Positions 19,401-28,784 of a stretch of 49,794 bases of DNA are shown in pieces (positions within the stretch are counted from its first letter, which is position 1; each line of letters begins with the position of its first letter). Location of the stretch: the NCBI GenBank assembly GCA_947470025.1, contig CANIRU010000005.1, positions 1-49,794 on the forward strand. The letters are read 5' to 3'. The position numbers and the translations under genes were made by a program. This DNA is from Chloroflexota bacterium (lineage in GTDB: Bacteria > Chloroflexota > Dehalococcoidia > UBA2979). The notes beneath the pieces were generated by a model. It was not told the DNA's origin, did not search any database, and was given only the letters and a program-made list of their open reading frames with translations.

Positions 19401-20734
19401 TCGAGCACCGCGAGGCGGCGCGCATCCTGACGCTGCGCGGCCATGCGGAGGCCCTCGGCGTGACGAACGCCGCCGACCTCGCCGCGCGGACCGGTCTCGA
19501 GGCCACCGACGTCGAGTACGGGCTGGTGATGACGGAGGCGCAGGGCTTCGTGCTGCGCGGCCAGTACACCCCCGGCAAGCACATCGCCGAGCATGACGAG
19601 GTGTGCGACCGCCGCCTGCTCGCCCGCATCCACCGTTACACGCTCGACCGGCTGCGGCGCGAGATCGATCCCGTGTCGCGGCAGGACTACATGCGCTTTC
19701 TGCTGCGCTGGCAGCGCCTCTCGCCGAAGCATCGTGCCGAGGGCCGCGGCGGCCTCCGCGAGGTGCTCGCGCGCCTCGAAGGGTTCGAGGCGCCCGCCTC
19801 GGCTTGGGAGTCCGACCTCCTACGCGCGCGCATGACCGAGTACCACGCCTCATGGCTCGACGAGCTGTGCCTCGCCGGTGAGGCGGCGTGGGCGCGCCTC
19901 ACGCCTCGACGCCCCGCGCCGATCGAGGATGGCGCCCCTTCCGGGCAGCGCAGTATTGCGGGCACTGCTGCCACGCGCGCGACGCCGGTCACCGTCGCGC
20001 TGCGCACCGACATGCCGGCACTTCTCGCGGCGACGCGTGCCTACCTGCCGACGCCGACGGTGCCCGAGGCCGGCGCGGCGGCGGAGATCCTCGAGTTGCT
20101 GAACACGCGTGGCGCTCTGTTCTTCGACGAGATCGTGACCGGCACGCGCCGCCTCGCGACGGACGTCGAGCAGGGCCTGCGCGAGATCGCAGGCGGTCGT
20201 CGAGGTGGGCGACAGGCGCCTCGACGTTCGGGGATGTACGCCCGCGGCGGGTTCTTCGCAGGCGGTGGTCCTCCGGGCCGCTGGTCCGTGGTGCGTGCCC
20301 CCGAGATCGAGCGCGGCACTGAGGAGGACCTCGCCGAGTCGATCGCCGGCATGCTGTTGCGTCGCTACGGCGTGCTGTTCCGTGACCTCGTGTCGCGCGA
20401 GAGCGTGGCGATGCCGTGGCGCTCGATCGCCCATGCCCTCCGCCGCTTCGAGGCGCGAGGCACCGTCCGCGGTGGCCGCTTCGTGCAGGGTGTCGCCGGC
20501 GAGCAGTACGCGCTCCCCGACGCCGTGACCGCGCTGCGCGAGACGCGCCGGGACGCCCTCGACGGCGAGCGCATCATCGTGAGCGCGGTCGATCCGGTGA
20601 ACCTGACGGGCGTCTTCCTACCCGGCGCGCGCATCCCCGCCCAGCGTGGCCGCACGATCGAGTTCGTCGACGGCCTCCCCGCCGAGGTGTTCCCCGCCGC
20701 CCGCAGGGAGCGCACGCCCGCCTCGACGACCTAG
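16448..20734 (+). CDS. lhr: Lhr-family DEAD/DEAH-box ATP-dependent helicase
   Basis: AAPTGSGKTLAAFL, VSPLKALSND, VDEIHAL, LSATQRPM, ATASLELGIDIGAIDLVCQ, QRIGRSGH; long C-terminal extension. Confidence 0.94.
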   Translation: MAGQHDSVEASVYPGAFHPAVRTWFERRFGAPTDAQATGWPHIAAHEDTLLAAPTGSGKTLAAFLVGIDSLIRQAEAGEGAAGTTILYVSPLKALSNDIQRNLQQPLQEIRAVAEELGYDLPPITVGLRTGDTPQSERQALVRRPPHILVTTPESLYLMVTAERARATLTGVRTVIVDEIHALARDRRGSHLALTLARLDHVVEGAGMPCPARVGLSATQRPMSEIARFLVGMERDGAERACHVLDLGHQRDIELHLEVPPSDLEAVMPKEQWGNVYDRLAALVLEHRTTLIFVNTRTHSEKISHELAERLGEDAVSAHHGSLSRERRQRVEERLKSGELRALVATASLELGIDIGAIDLVCQVGSPRSIATFLQRIGRSGHALGLRPHGRLFPTTRDELIECAALVRGVRAGHLDRIVQPVAPLDVLAQQIVAEVACEEWREDALYDLVRTAAPYASLTREAYEEVVEMAATGVGDGAGRSPALISRDRIHGMLRPKRAARLTAITNGGTIPELGDYRVVTEPEGTFVGTLNEDFAMESRGGDIFTLGTTSWRIARVEPSVVRVTDAHGAPPTIPFWLGEAPGRTRELSSEVGRLRRDIVAGLDDHAGGPLALRDRLVEECALTDLGAQQMMDYILATRDGLGVVPSDTDVVFERFFDDSGGMQLVVHAPFGMRVNRAWGLALRKRFCVAFDFELQAAANDDAILLSTGMAHAWPLEEAYDWVTPANAEESVRQSVFYVPLFPTRWRWNITRALALSRQRGGKRVPPFIQRMRADDLMSAVFPEQIGCQENLDGPLTLPDHPLMRQTMDDCLHEAMDVEGLIYVLDRVKAGTIRYHARDTIEPSPMAHEIVTGKPYTYLDDAPIEERRTRAVSLRRTLPVDARDLAALDPEAIARVADEAWPEARNAEEVHDALLGFVAIAEPFIADWRDSLHMLRAEGRAEYIEHHGRRLWFAVEHVASVRLLFPDALLPPLFHVPPEAILPIEHREAARILTLRGHAEALGVTNAADLAARTGLEATDVEYGLVMTEAQGFVLRGQYTPGKHIAEHDEVCDRRLLARIHRYTLDRLRREIDPVSRQDYMRFLLRWQRLSPKHRAEGRGGLREVLARLEGFEAPASAWESDLLRARMTEYHASWLDELCLAGEAAWARLTPRRPAPIEDGAPSGQRSIAGTAATRATPVTVALRTDMPALLAATRAYLPTPTVPEAGAAAEILELLNTRGALFFDEIVTGTRRLATDVEQGLREIAGGRRGGRQAPRRSGMYARGGFFAGGGPPGRWSVVRAPEIERGTEEDLAESIAGMLLRRYGVLFRDLVSRESVAMPWRSIAHALRRFEARGTVRGGRFVQGVAGEQYALPDAVTALRETRRDALDGERIIVSAVDPVNLTGVFLPGARIPAQRGRTIEFVDGLPAEVFPAARRERTPASTT

Positions 20735-20792
20735 CGGCCTGGAGGCGACGCGGCGAGGTCAGAGCGGGCGGGCGGTTCATGCTCCTCGGCGG

Positions 20793-21045
20793 GTCGAGGT
20801 GGTCGCGCGGGGCGGCCACCCCTACCCCTCCCGGCGCGGGAGGGGTTCAGAAAGGAACATGGGGGCTGCGCCCCCAGACCCCGGCGGAACTTGGCGTGGC
20901 CACGCAGCGTCGGTGCGAGTGATTCGGACCACCGTCCGAGTCCGGAGCTCGGGGGCTGTTGGGGGTGAACCCCCAACAATTCAACCCCCTTTCCGCGCCG
21001 GGAAGGGGGCAGGGGGATGGGCCGCCCCACGGCTGAACCTCGAAC
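20793..21045. repeat. Palindromic multi-hairpin element, copy B (inverted orientation relative to copy A)
   Basis: GTCGAGGTGGTCGCGCGGGGCGGCCACCCC ... GGATGGGCCGCCCCACGGCTGAACCTCGAAC; hairpins CCCCTCCCGGCGCGGGAGGGG, TGGGGGCTGCGCCCCCA, TTGGGGGTGAACCCCCAA. Confidence 0.85.
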
Positions 21046-21103
21046 TGATCGAAGGGGCGACGACCGCCCGCTCGGTTCCGCCCGCGACGATCGAGGGCGC
21101 GTG

Positions 21104-21487
21104 CTAGTCCTCGTCGCCCTCGTCTTCATCGAGGCCGTCGTCGAGCACGAGGCCGATGTCGTTGCCGGCGGGGTCACGGAAGATCGCGTAGGTTACGCCA
21201 CCGGGGATGACGGTGATCTCCTTCACGACCGAACCGCCTGCCCGCTTCGCCTTCTCGAGGTAGTACGTCAGGTCGTCGACGGCGATGTAGACGACGACCT
21301 TGGAGCGGTCCTCGGCGGAATCGACCGCCCCGCCGATGCCGTCGTCCTCGTCGGCGGGGATGACCATGCCGTAGTCCATCTGGCTGGTGTCGACCGTCCA
21401 CTTGAACGTGTCGCGGTAGAAGGACTGGAGCGCGGCCTTGTCCTGGTCAGGGCCGGCGAGGATCTCGAAATGCACGACGGGGTTCAC
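21104..21487 (-). CDS. Glyoxalase/VOC superfamily protein
   Basis: VVHFEILAGPDQDKAALQSFYRDTFKWTVD...GGVTYAIFRDPAGNDIGL. Confidence 0.9.
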   Translation of the reverse strand: MNPVVHFEILAGPDQDKAALQSFYRDTFKWTVDTSQMDYGMVIPADEDDGIGGAVDSAEDRSKVVVYIAVDDLTYYLEKAKRAGGSVVKEITVIPGGVTYAIFRDPAGNDIGLVLDDGLDEDEGDED

Positions 21488-21578
21488 GGGGACCTCGATT
21501 CAGGTGAGCGGGATTCGACGAGCGCGGCAACGCGCCCAGCGGCGCGTGACCCAGTGTACTGGCGCGCCTCGTCAGCAC

Positions 21579-22268
21579 TCAGCCGCCGAGGACGCTCCGC
21601 GCACCGCTGGCGACGAACAGCACGCCGAGCACGAGCAGGAACGCCGCGCACGCGCCGAGCAGCCCGCGGTACGCGCGGTCGCCGAGCCACCTCGACCCCG
21701 ACCCCACTAGGGTGGCGACGAACGTCAGCCAGAGCAGGTCGCTCACGATGTGCCCGAGGAACACCGCGAGCGGCCCGCTCCACCCGATGTGCAGCGAGTC
21801 CACGGTGAGCTTCGTCCCCACGGTCGCCCACCAGATCAGCCAGTACGGGTTGGCGACGCTCACCGCGATGCCGAGCAGCGCGACAGCCCGGAACGCCCCG
21901 AACGATCGGTCACGTCGAGGTGCGCTCGGGGCATCGTCCGCCGCGACCTGCGCGACACGCTTGGCGAGCGAAGCGGTCGGCACGGAACGCGCCGTCGTCC
22001 ACGCCATCCACAGCAGCACGAGGCCACCGACGAGCGAGATACCGGTCGTCGTCAGACTGTCGCTGCCGACGTAACGGGACAGGCCGAGGGCAAGCAGGAC
22101 GATCGTGACGCCCTCGGCAACGGCGTGGCCCGCCGTGGCGAAGGGGCCAGCCACCCAGCCGCGTCGGGCGCCCTCGCGCATGGCGAGGATCGTGAGCGGG
22201 CCGGGACTGAGCGCGCCGCTCAACCCCACGCCGAATGCGACCGCCGCAACTGCCAGCCACTCGCCCAT
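21579..22268 (-). CDS. LysE-family amino acid/metabolite exporter
   Basis: AFGVGLSGALSPGPLTILAMREGARRGW; multiple TM; ATG 22268 preceded by GAGGGGG. Confidence 0.85.
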   Translation of the reverse strand: MGEWLAVAAVAFGVGLSGALSPGPLTILAMREGARRGWVAGPFATAGHAVAEGVTIVLLALGLSRYVGSDSLTTTGISLVGGLVLLWMAWTTARSVPTASLAKRVAQVAADDAPSAPRRDRSFGAFRAVALLGIAVSVANPYWLIWWATVGTKLTVDSLHIGWSGPLAVFLGHIVSDLLWLTFVATLVGSGSRWLGDRAYRGLLGACAAFLLVLGVLFVASGARSVLGG

Positions 22269-22383
22269 CGGACCCCCTCGTGGCAGAGCATAGTCCGGTC
22301 GCATCGCGGCACCTCGGACGGCCCGCGTGCGTTATCGTCCGGCGGCACCCCACGCCATCACCCGCAACTCGAGGAGCACACGC

Positions 22384-23187
22384 ATGGATCTTCAACTCAC
22401 CGGCAAGCGCGCGATCGTGACCGGCGGCAGCCGGGGCATCGGCAAGGCGTGCGCGCGCGAACTGGCGCGCGAGGGCTGCGACGTCGTGCTGTTCGCCCGC
22501 ACCGAGGACACCCTGCGCGCGGCGGCGGCTGAGCTCGCATCGGAGACCGGGCGCAAGATCACCCCGATCGTCTGCGACACCAGCAGCGACGAGTCGGTGA
22601 AGTCCGCCGTGCGTGACGCCCTCGTGGCGCTCGGCGGGGGCGTGGACATCCTCGTGAACTGCGCGGCCACGGCGGGCGGACAGGCCGCGGCCCCGACACT
22701 CGCCGAGGTAAACGATGACAACTACTGGGCCGACATGAACGTGAAGGTCCTTGGCTACCTGCGCACCGCCCGTGAACTGGCGCCGACGATGATCGAGCAG
22801 GGCTGGGGCCGGATCATCAACATCAGCGGCCTCGCGGCGCGGCAGTCTGGATCGCTGATCGGAAGCATGCGCAATGTCTCGGTCGCCGCGCTGACGAAGA
22901 ACCTCGCGGACCAGCTCGGCCCGCACGGCATCAACGTCACTGTCGTCCACCCCGGCCTGACCCGCACCGAGGCGACCCCCGGCGTCATCAAGTGGCGCGC
23001 GGAGACCAGCGGCCGGAGCGAGGCCGAGATCGAGAAGCAGATGGCCGAGGGGAACGTGGTCCGCCGCTTCATCGACGCCGAGGACATCGCGGCGGTCGTC
23101 ACGTTCCTCGCATCGCCTCGGTCGGTCGCGATCACCGGCGACGCGGTCGCCGCCGGTGGCGGCGCGCCCCGGGCCATCTACTACTAG
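22384..23187 (+). CDS. Short-chain dehydrogenase/reductase-fold protein with apparently degenerate YxxxK
   Basis: AIVTGGSRGIGKACARELAREG, NCAATAGG, INISGLAARQSGSLIGSMRNVSVAALTKNLADQLGPHGINVTVVHPG. Confidence 0.9.
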   Translation: MDLQLTGKRAIVTGGSRGIGKACARELAREGCDVVLFARTEDTLRAAAAELASETGRKITPIVCDTSSDESVKSAVRDALVALGGGVDILVNCAATAGGQAAAPTLAEVNDDNYWADMNVKVLGYLRTARELAPTMIEQGWGRIINISGLAARQSGSLIGSMRNVSVAALTKNLADQLGPHGINVTVVHPGLTRTEATPGVIKWRAETSGRSEAEIEKQMAEGNVVRRFIDAEDIAAVVTFLASPRSVAITGDAVAAGGGAPRAIYY

Positions 23188-23239
23188 CGAGGCGTCCAAG
23201 GACGACGTGGGGGGCGTGGGGTCGGTCGCGCCTCGTGCC

Positions 23240-23496
23240 GTTCGAGGCGCAACTGCGAGGCGACCCATCCCCCTGCCCCCTTCCCTGCGCGGGAAGGGGG
23301 ATGAGAAGCGAAGGGCTTGGCCCTTCGCGCATCCCAATCGGCCGTGCGGCTCCCCGCACGCTTCTGGTCTCGCCGCTAGAAACGGACGATTCCGCCGGAG
23401 TGTGAGGGGCGCAGCTCCTCACACTTGGTTGCTCTGTTCTGAACCCCTCCCGAGCCGGGAGGGGTAGGGGGGGCGTCTCGCAGTTGCACTTTGAAC
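23240..23496. repeat. Palindromic multi-hairpin element, copy C (full)
   Basis: TIR GTTCGAGGCGCAACTGCGAGGCGACCC ... GGGCGTCTCGCAGTTGCACTTTGAAC; hairpins CCTTCCCTGCGCGGGAAGG, GCGAAGGGCTTGGCCCTTCGC, GTGTGAGGGGCGCAGCTCCTCACAC. Confidence 0.9.
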
Positions 23497-23538
23497 TGCG
23501 CGACCAACGCCGTCGCGCCCGCGTGGTTCTCGATGCGC

Positions 23539-25923
23539 CTACCGCAGCCGTGCGTTCCGGAGCCGCAGGCTGTTCGTCATCACGCTGACACTGGAGAACG
23601 CCATCGCCGCCGCGGCGACGATCGGGTTGAGGAAGCCCTGGTCGCCGAAGATCGGGTGCAGGATCGCCGGCACCTCGGTCTGCAGGATCACGCTGAACAG
23701 TAGGTAGCCCGCGCCGGCCGCGATCGGAATGAGTGCGACGTTGTAGCCGAACGCCCACGCGAGGTTCTGCCACATCGTGCGCATCGTCGCCTCGCTCAGG
23801 GCCATCGCCTGCGCCACGCCCGCGAGGTCGGCGCGCATCAGCGTGACCGGCGCGGTCTCCATCGCGACATCCGTTCCGCCGCCGATCGCGATGCCGAGGT
23901 CGGCCGCAGCCAGCGCCGGAGCATCGTTAATGCCGTCGCCGACCATGGCGACCACGCGCCCCTGCGTCCGCAGCTGCTGCACGATCGCCGCCTTGCCCTC
24001 GGGCTTCACGTTCGCCTCGACCTGGTCGATGCCGACCTGCCTCGCGACGGCGCGCGCGGTGGCCTCGCCATCGCCCGTGAGCATGACGACCTGCACACCG
24101 CGCACCTGCAGCGCAGCGACGCCGTCCTGCGCGGTGACGCGCACGCGATCGGCGACGGCGATCATCCCGGCGGGCCTGCCATCGACGGCCACGAGGAGCG
24201 CGGTCTCGCCCTCGGTCGTGGCGCGGTCGGCCTCGAACGCCAGTCGCATGCCGCCGCGTGTGGTGGCATCGATGCCCTGCTGCGCCATGAAGTCGGCGTT
24301 GCCGACCAGGAGCACGTGCGTCGTGCCGTCGATGACAACGGACGCCTCGACGCCGAGGCCGGGCACGGCGCGGAAGGTCAGCGGCCAGTCGAGCGCGAGA
24401 CCTCGACGGTCGGCTTCGCGCTCCATCGCCGCGGCGTAGGGGTGCTCCGACCCGCGCTCCGCCGAGGCGACGAGGCGCAGCAGCGTCGGTTCGTCGACCA
24501 GGGCGTCGGGAGCGAGCGCGATGCGCGTGACCTCGGGGTGCCCCTCGGTGATCGTGCCGGTCTTGTCGAGGACCACCGTGTCGATGCGCCGCGCGACCTC
24601 GAGCGCCTCGGCGTCGCGGATCAGCACACCGAGGCGCGCCGCGCGGCCCATGCCGACCATGATCGCCGTCGGCGTTGCGAGGCCGAGGGCGCACGGGCAC
24701 GCGATGATCAGCACGCTGACCGCGTTCAGGATCGCCAGCGTCAGTCGAGGTTCCGGACCGAACGTCCACCACACAACGAGCGTCGCCAGCGCGATCAGGA
24801 TCACGATTGGCACGAATACGCTCGCGATGCGGTCGGCCAGCGCCTGGATCGGCGCCTTCGAGCCCTGTGCGTCCTCGACGAGCCGGATGATGCGCGCGAG
24901 GGCGGAGTCCGCGCCCACGGCGGTCGCGCGCACGCGCAACATCCCGTTGGCGTTCATCGTCGCACCGAACACGTGGTCGCCCGCGTGCTTCTCCACGGGC
25001 GCCGACTCGCCCGTAAGCATCGACTCATCGACGGCGGAAGCGCCCTCGACGACCTCGCCGTCGACCGGGATGCGCTCGGCCGGGCGCACGAGGACCACGT
25101 CGCCCGCCTGCACGGCGCGCACGGGGATCTCGTACTCCGTGTCGTCCTCGATCACACGCGCGGTCTGCGGGCGCAGCGCGATCAGCGAACGCACGGCGTC
25201 GGACGTCTGCCCCTTCGCGCGGGCCTCGAGCAGTCGCCCGAGGAGCACGAGGCCGATGATCGCCGTCGCGGTGTCGTAGTACACCGTCGTTGCGAACTGC
25301 GCTCCCTCGAATAGCCCGGGCGCGAACGTGACCACGACGGAGTACAGGAACGCCGCCGATGTGCCGAGCGCGACGAGGGAGTTCATGTCCGTCGAACCGT
25401 GGCGGCCGACCTTCCATGCGCCAACATAAAAGGGTGCTCCCGCCCAGAGTTGGACCGGTAGCGAGATGGCGAACAGCGCCACGTTCGTCCACGGCGAATG
25501 GCTGATCGTGTGGATCCACAGCCAGCCGAAGAGTTGGAAGCCGTACATGTGCAGCACCATGTAGCCCATGGTGATCGCCGCGACGGTGAGCGCGAACGTG
25601 GTGCGGATCGCGAGCGCAAAGATTTCCCGCGCGCGCTCCCGCTCGAGGCGGTCGCGCGCCGTGTCCTCGTCGATGCTCGCGTCCGGCAGGCGCAGGTCGT
25701 AGCCCGCGCGGTCGACGGCGGCGCGCAGCGCCTGCACGTTCACGCTCGGCGCGGCGTCCACGCTGGCCTGCTCTGTCGCGAGGTTCACCGAGGCGGTTGC
25801 CACGCCCTCGACCCCCGCGAGCGCCTTCTCGACGCGGCGCACGCAGGAGGCGCACGTCATCCCGCGCACATCGAAGCGCAGGTGGTCAAGGGGCATGATG
25901 GGGGACGGTGTGTCGGTGGTCAT
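23539..25923 (-). CDS. copA: Copper-translocating P-type ATPase
   Basis: HMA motif [18 protein letters not shown] motif [36 protein letters not shown]. Confidence 0.96.
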   Translation of the reverse strand: MTTDTPSPIMPLDHLRFDVRGMTCASCVRRVEKALAGVEGVATASVNLATEQASVDAAPSVNVQALRAAVDRAGYDLRLPDASIDEDTARDRLERERAREIFALAIRTTFALTVAAITMGYMVLHMYGFQLFGWLWIHTISHSPWTNVALFAISLPVQLWAGAPFYVGAWKVGRHGSTDMNSLVALGTSAAFLYSVVVTFAPGLFEGAQFATTVYYDTATAIIGLVLLGRLLEARAKGQTSDAVRSLIALRPQTARVIEDDTEYEIPVRAVQAGDVVLVRPAERIPVDGEVVEGASAVDESMLTGESAPVEKHAGDHVFGATMNANGMLRVRATAVGADSALARIIRLVEDAQGSKAPIQALADRIASVFVPIVILIALATLVVWWTFGPEPRLTLAILNAVSVLIIACPCALGLATPTAIMVGMGRAARLGVLIRDAEALEVARRIDTVVLDKTGTITEGHPEVTRIALAPDALVDEPTLLRLVASAERGSEHPYAAAMEREADRRGLALDWPLTFRAVPGLGVEASVVIDGTTHVLLVGNADFMAQQGIDATTRGGMRLAFEADRATTEGETALLVAVDGRPAGMIAVADRVRVTAQDGVAALQVRGVQVVMLTGDGEATARAVARQVGIDQVEANVKPEGKAAIVQQLRTQGRVVAMVGDGINDAPALAAADLGIAIGGGTDVAMETAPVTLMRADLAGVAQAMALSEATMRTMWQNLAWAFGYNVALIPIAAGAGYLLFSVILQTEVPAILHPIFGDQGFLNPIVAAAAMAFSSVSVMTNSLRLRNARLR

Positions 25924-25952
25924 CGCGTAGATCCTCGATGCGTGCGGGCGGG

Positions 25953-26219
25953 TTACTTGTTCGCGACGCGATAGAGTTCGACGAGTTCGTTGAACACCTC
26001 GTCGGAGCGGCCCTCGTGCATCGCGTCCATGACGCAGTGGTGCAGGTGCCCTTCGAGCATCTTCGCCTCCATCTTCTCGATGGCACGGCGGATCGCATAG
26101 GTCTGCTTCAGCACGTCGACGCAGTAGGTGTCCTCGTCGATCATCCGGCGCACGCCGGCGAGGTGGCCCTCGATGTAGGCGAGGCGCTTGAGGACGTCCT
26201 TGCGGCTGTCATCGTCCAT
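25953..26219 (-). CDS. csoR: CsoR-family metal-sensitive repressor
   Basis: [33 protein letters not shown]...[10 protein letters not shown] (Cys-His-Cys motif). Confidence 0.94.
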   Translation of the reverse strand: MDDDSRKDVLKRLAYIEGHLAGVRRMIDEDTYCVDVLKQTYAIRRAIEKMEAKMLEGHLHHCVMDAMHEGRSDEVFNELVELYRVANK

Positions 26220-26221
26220 CG

Positions 26222-26845
26222 TTACGCCTTCCTCGGGACGGCCTGGACCGCCTCGACGGGCTGTCCCCACGGCATCAGCATGTGCTGCACGTCGATGTCG
26301 TAGCCGCCCGCCCCGTCCCCGAGTCGCGCGCGCAGCCGCTCGGCGGCGTTCGGCCCGACGAGCGTGTGGTGTCCGCAGCACGAGTGCGGCGGCTGGTCCG
26401 CCTGCGACCGGTCGAGGTGGAACACCTCTGTCGTGCTGCCGCAGGGGCAGGAGTAGGTGATGTCCGCGCCGGCCTCGGTCTTTTCGACCTTGAGGTAGCT
26501 CGGCTTGAAGTTCGGGATCTGTTGCATGTGGTGCTCGCCGCTCTTCGGCGCCGAGGCCATCGGCATGCCGATCATCCCGAGCGGCGTCATGCCGGGGTGC
26601 GCGGGCGCGGCGTCCCCTCCCTCGGGATTGCTGGCGGGCGCGTCGCCGAGGGGGTACCCCTCCTCCGCCAGCGCCTCCGCGACGCGGTCGAGGACGGCAC
26701 CGCCGGCGACCTCCACGGCGAAGGTCTTGCTCTCGGGGTCACCGCCGAGGAACCGCGCACCCTCGATCTCGGCGACGGTGCGGCCGATCGTCGCGATGCA
26801 GTGCTCGCACGTGATGTCGGGGGCGTAGAGGGTCATCTGGGTCAT
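26222..26845 (-). CDS. HMA-domain protein fused to Met/His-rich linker and Cys-rich C-terminal domain; first gene of csoR-copA operon
   Basis: MTQMTLYAPDITCEHCIATIGRTVAEIEG ... GMIGMPMASAPKSGEHHMQQ ... SCPCGSTTEVFHL ... HSCCGHHTLVG; ATG 26845 preceded by GAGGAG. Confidence 0.85.
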   Translation of the reverse strand: MTQMTLYAPDITCEHCIATIGRTVAEIEGARFLGGDPESKTFAVEVAGGAVLDRVAEALAEEGYPLGDAPASNPEGGDAAPAHPGMTPLGMIGMPMASAPKSGEHHMQQIPNFKPSYLKVEKTEAGADITYSCPCGSTTEVFHLDRSQADQPPHSCCGHHTLVGPNAAERLRARLGDGAGGYDIDVQHMLMPWGQPVEAVQAVPRKA

Positions 26846-26892
26846 CGGGCGCTCCTCGCGCGGTTCGGGTTCGTGTGCCACTACCGTACCAC

Positions 26893-26919
26893 AGACCCCC
26901 ACCCGGTGGGTATGGGTCT
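26893..26919. promoter_or_regulatory. Putative CsoR operator
   Basis: AGACCCCCACCC-GGT-GGGTATGGGTCT near-perfect inverted repeat with the C-tract/G-tract layout of CsoR sites, upstream of the copper operon. Confidence 0.7.
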
Positions 26920-26983
26920 GGCATGCCGACGCCGCACGCTACCCTGTGCGCGGATCACCTCGAACCTCGAAAGGCCCGCCGTC

Positions 26984-27622
26984 ATGACCTTCGCTTACAC
27001 CACCTGGCATCCCGGGATGGACGAGCCCGCGCCCACCGTCGTCGCACTGCACGGACACGGGGCGAACGCGCAGGATCTGCTCGGCCTCGCGTCGTACCTC
27101 CCGGACGGGCGGGTGGCGATGCTCTGCCCGCAGGCCGAGTACCCCATCGGCCTCGGCCAGTACACGTGGTTCCGCCGCGACGCCGCCGGCCAACGATCCG
27201 TCGAGGAGTTCGAGCGCGTCGCCACGGACTTGCGCACCTTCGTCGAGGAGATGGTGCCGCGTACTGGCGGCGACCCGCGGCGCACGGTCGTCCTCGGCTT
27301 CTCGCAGGGCGGGACGCTCGCGTACCGCCTCGGCCTCGCATCGGGTGCGCCGTTCGCGGGCGTCGCCGCGCTGTCCACGTACTTCCCGGACGACATCGCC
27401 TCGGTCGTCGATCACGGCACCGCCGCCGCGATGCCCCTGCTCGTTCAGCACGGCACGCAGGACCCGATGATCGAGGTCTCCCGCGCGCAAGCCTCGCGCG
27501 ACCTCCTCCAGACGATCGGCGCACAGCCCGAGTACCACGAGTACCCGATGGCACACGAGATCGGTCGCCAGAGCCTGACCGATCTCAGCGCATGGCTCAC
27601 GCGCGTCCTGAAGTTGGACTAG
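26984..27622 (+). CDS. Phospholipase/carboxylesterase (alpha/beta hydrolase)
   Basis: VVALHGHGANAQDLLGLASYL, VLGFSQGGTLAYRL, VQHGTQDPMI, EYPMAHEI. Confidence 0.92.
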   Translation: MTFAYTTWHPGMDEPAPTVVALHGHGANAQDLLGLASYLPDGRVAMLCPQAEYPIGLGQYTWFRRDAAGQRSVEEFERVATDLRTFVEEMVPRTGGDPRRTVVLGFSQGGTLAYRLGLASGAPFAGVAALSTYFPDDIASVVDHGTAAAMPLLVQHGTQDPMIEVSRAQASRDLLQTIGAQPEYHEYPMAHEIGRQSLTDLSAWLTRVLKLD

Positions 27623-27728
27623 CTCCGGATCTGCGGGGGTGTGGGGAAGGAGCCCCCACATCTTGTTCTGACTCCCCTCCCGCGCCGGGAGGGGTTGGGG
27701 GTGGGCCGCCCCGCGTAGTCACCTCGAC
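27623..27728. repeat. Palindromic multi-hairpin element, copy D (right half only)
   Basis: GTGTGGGGAAGGAGCCCCCACAT, TTGTTCTGACTCCCCTCCCGCGCCGGGAGGGG, GTGGGCCGCCCCGCGTAGTCACCTCGAC. Confidence 0.75.
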
Positions 27729-27740
27729 CTCATCGAGGTG

Positions 27741-28784
27741 CTACCGCACCGCCGTCACCATCGACTCCCCCGGCTGCTGTGCCGCAGCCTCGCCGAGGGC
27801 GCGTGTGATCGCCTCGAAGTGCGATGAGAGCGCCTCGGCGTCTCGGCGCGCGATCAGCGGACGCGCGAACAGCCGCGCGAGGTCGCCCGTATGCACCGTC
27901 GCGCGCACGTCGGAGAATCCTGCCGCGCGCAGTGCCTCGACAAGCCAGTCCGTCGTCCAGCGGCGCAGTTCCACGACCAGCGATCGCCGCGCGAGCGGCG
28001 CGAGGCGTTCGAGCAGCGGTACGCCCAGCGACGACGCTGCATCGACCAGCGTCTCGCCGTACGCACGCCGCGCGTCCGCCGACGCGACGAGCGCCTCCGC
28101 ATGCAGCCGCGCCGCCTCGCCGTCCGCGGGAAGCACGAGGACGTAGCGCCGCTCGCGCGGCGGATCCTGCGTGCGCACCGCGTACGTGTACACGAGCGAA
28201 TCGACCCCAGCCACGAGTGTGATCGTCTCGAACCGCGGCACGGGAAGACGCCACACCTGGTACGAAGCCCGCAGTATGCCACCCGGTCGCAGCACGCGCG
28301 CGATCTCCGCGAACGCGGCCTCGGGGTCCTGCACCTCCTCGAGCGAGGCGGCAGCCGTGACGAGGTCGATCGAGGCGTCCCGCACCGGTAGCGCCATCCC
28401 GTCGCCGACGGCGAACGCCGCGTTCGCGATGCCGAGGCGAGCGCCGTTGCGTCGGCACACCTCGGCGCGCAGTGGCGCGGGGTCGATGCCGAGGATCCGC
28501 GTGTGCGGCAGCGCCGCCGCCAGCGGCAGCGACGGCCACCCGTCGCCCGGCCCTAAATCGAGGATGCGCGATCCGTCTACGGGAAGGGCAGCGGCGTAGT
28601 CGGCGACGCGGGCCGCGTCGGCCCAGTGCGCTTCGCGGCGCGCGTCATACGGGTCGTCGACGAAGGGGAGCGCACCGCTGCGCTGTCGAGGCATCCATGC
28701 GTACAGCGCGCGGGCGGAGTCGACGACCTCGGGCGGCGCGACCTCGTGCCAGTGCGCCTCGATCGCCGTGCGTGCCTCGTTCAC
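27741..28784 (-). CDS. Class I SAM-dependent methyltransferase
   Basis: ILDLGPGDGWPSLPLAAALPHTRILGIDPA...VLRPGGILRASYQ. Confidence 0.85.
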   Translation of the reverse strand: MNEARTAIEAHWHEVAPPEVVDSARALYAWMPRQRSGALPFVDDPYDARREAHWADAARVADYAAALPVDGSRILDLGPGDGWPSLPLAAALPHTRILGIDPAPLRAEVCRRNGARLGIANAAFAVGDGMALPVRDASIDLVTAAASLEEVQDPEAAFAEIARVLRPGGILRASYQVWRLPVPRFETITLVAGVDSLVYTYAVRTQDPPRERRYVLVLPADGEAARLHAEALVASADARRAYGETLVDAASSLGVPLLERLAPLARRSLVVELRRWTTDWLVEALRAAGFSDVRATVHTGDLARLFARPLIARRDAEALSSHFEAITRALGEAAAQQPGESMVTAVR

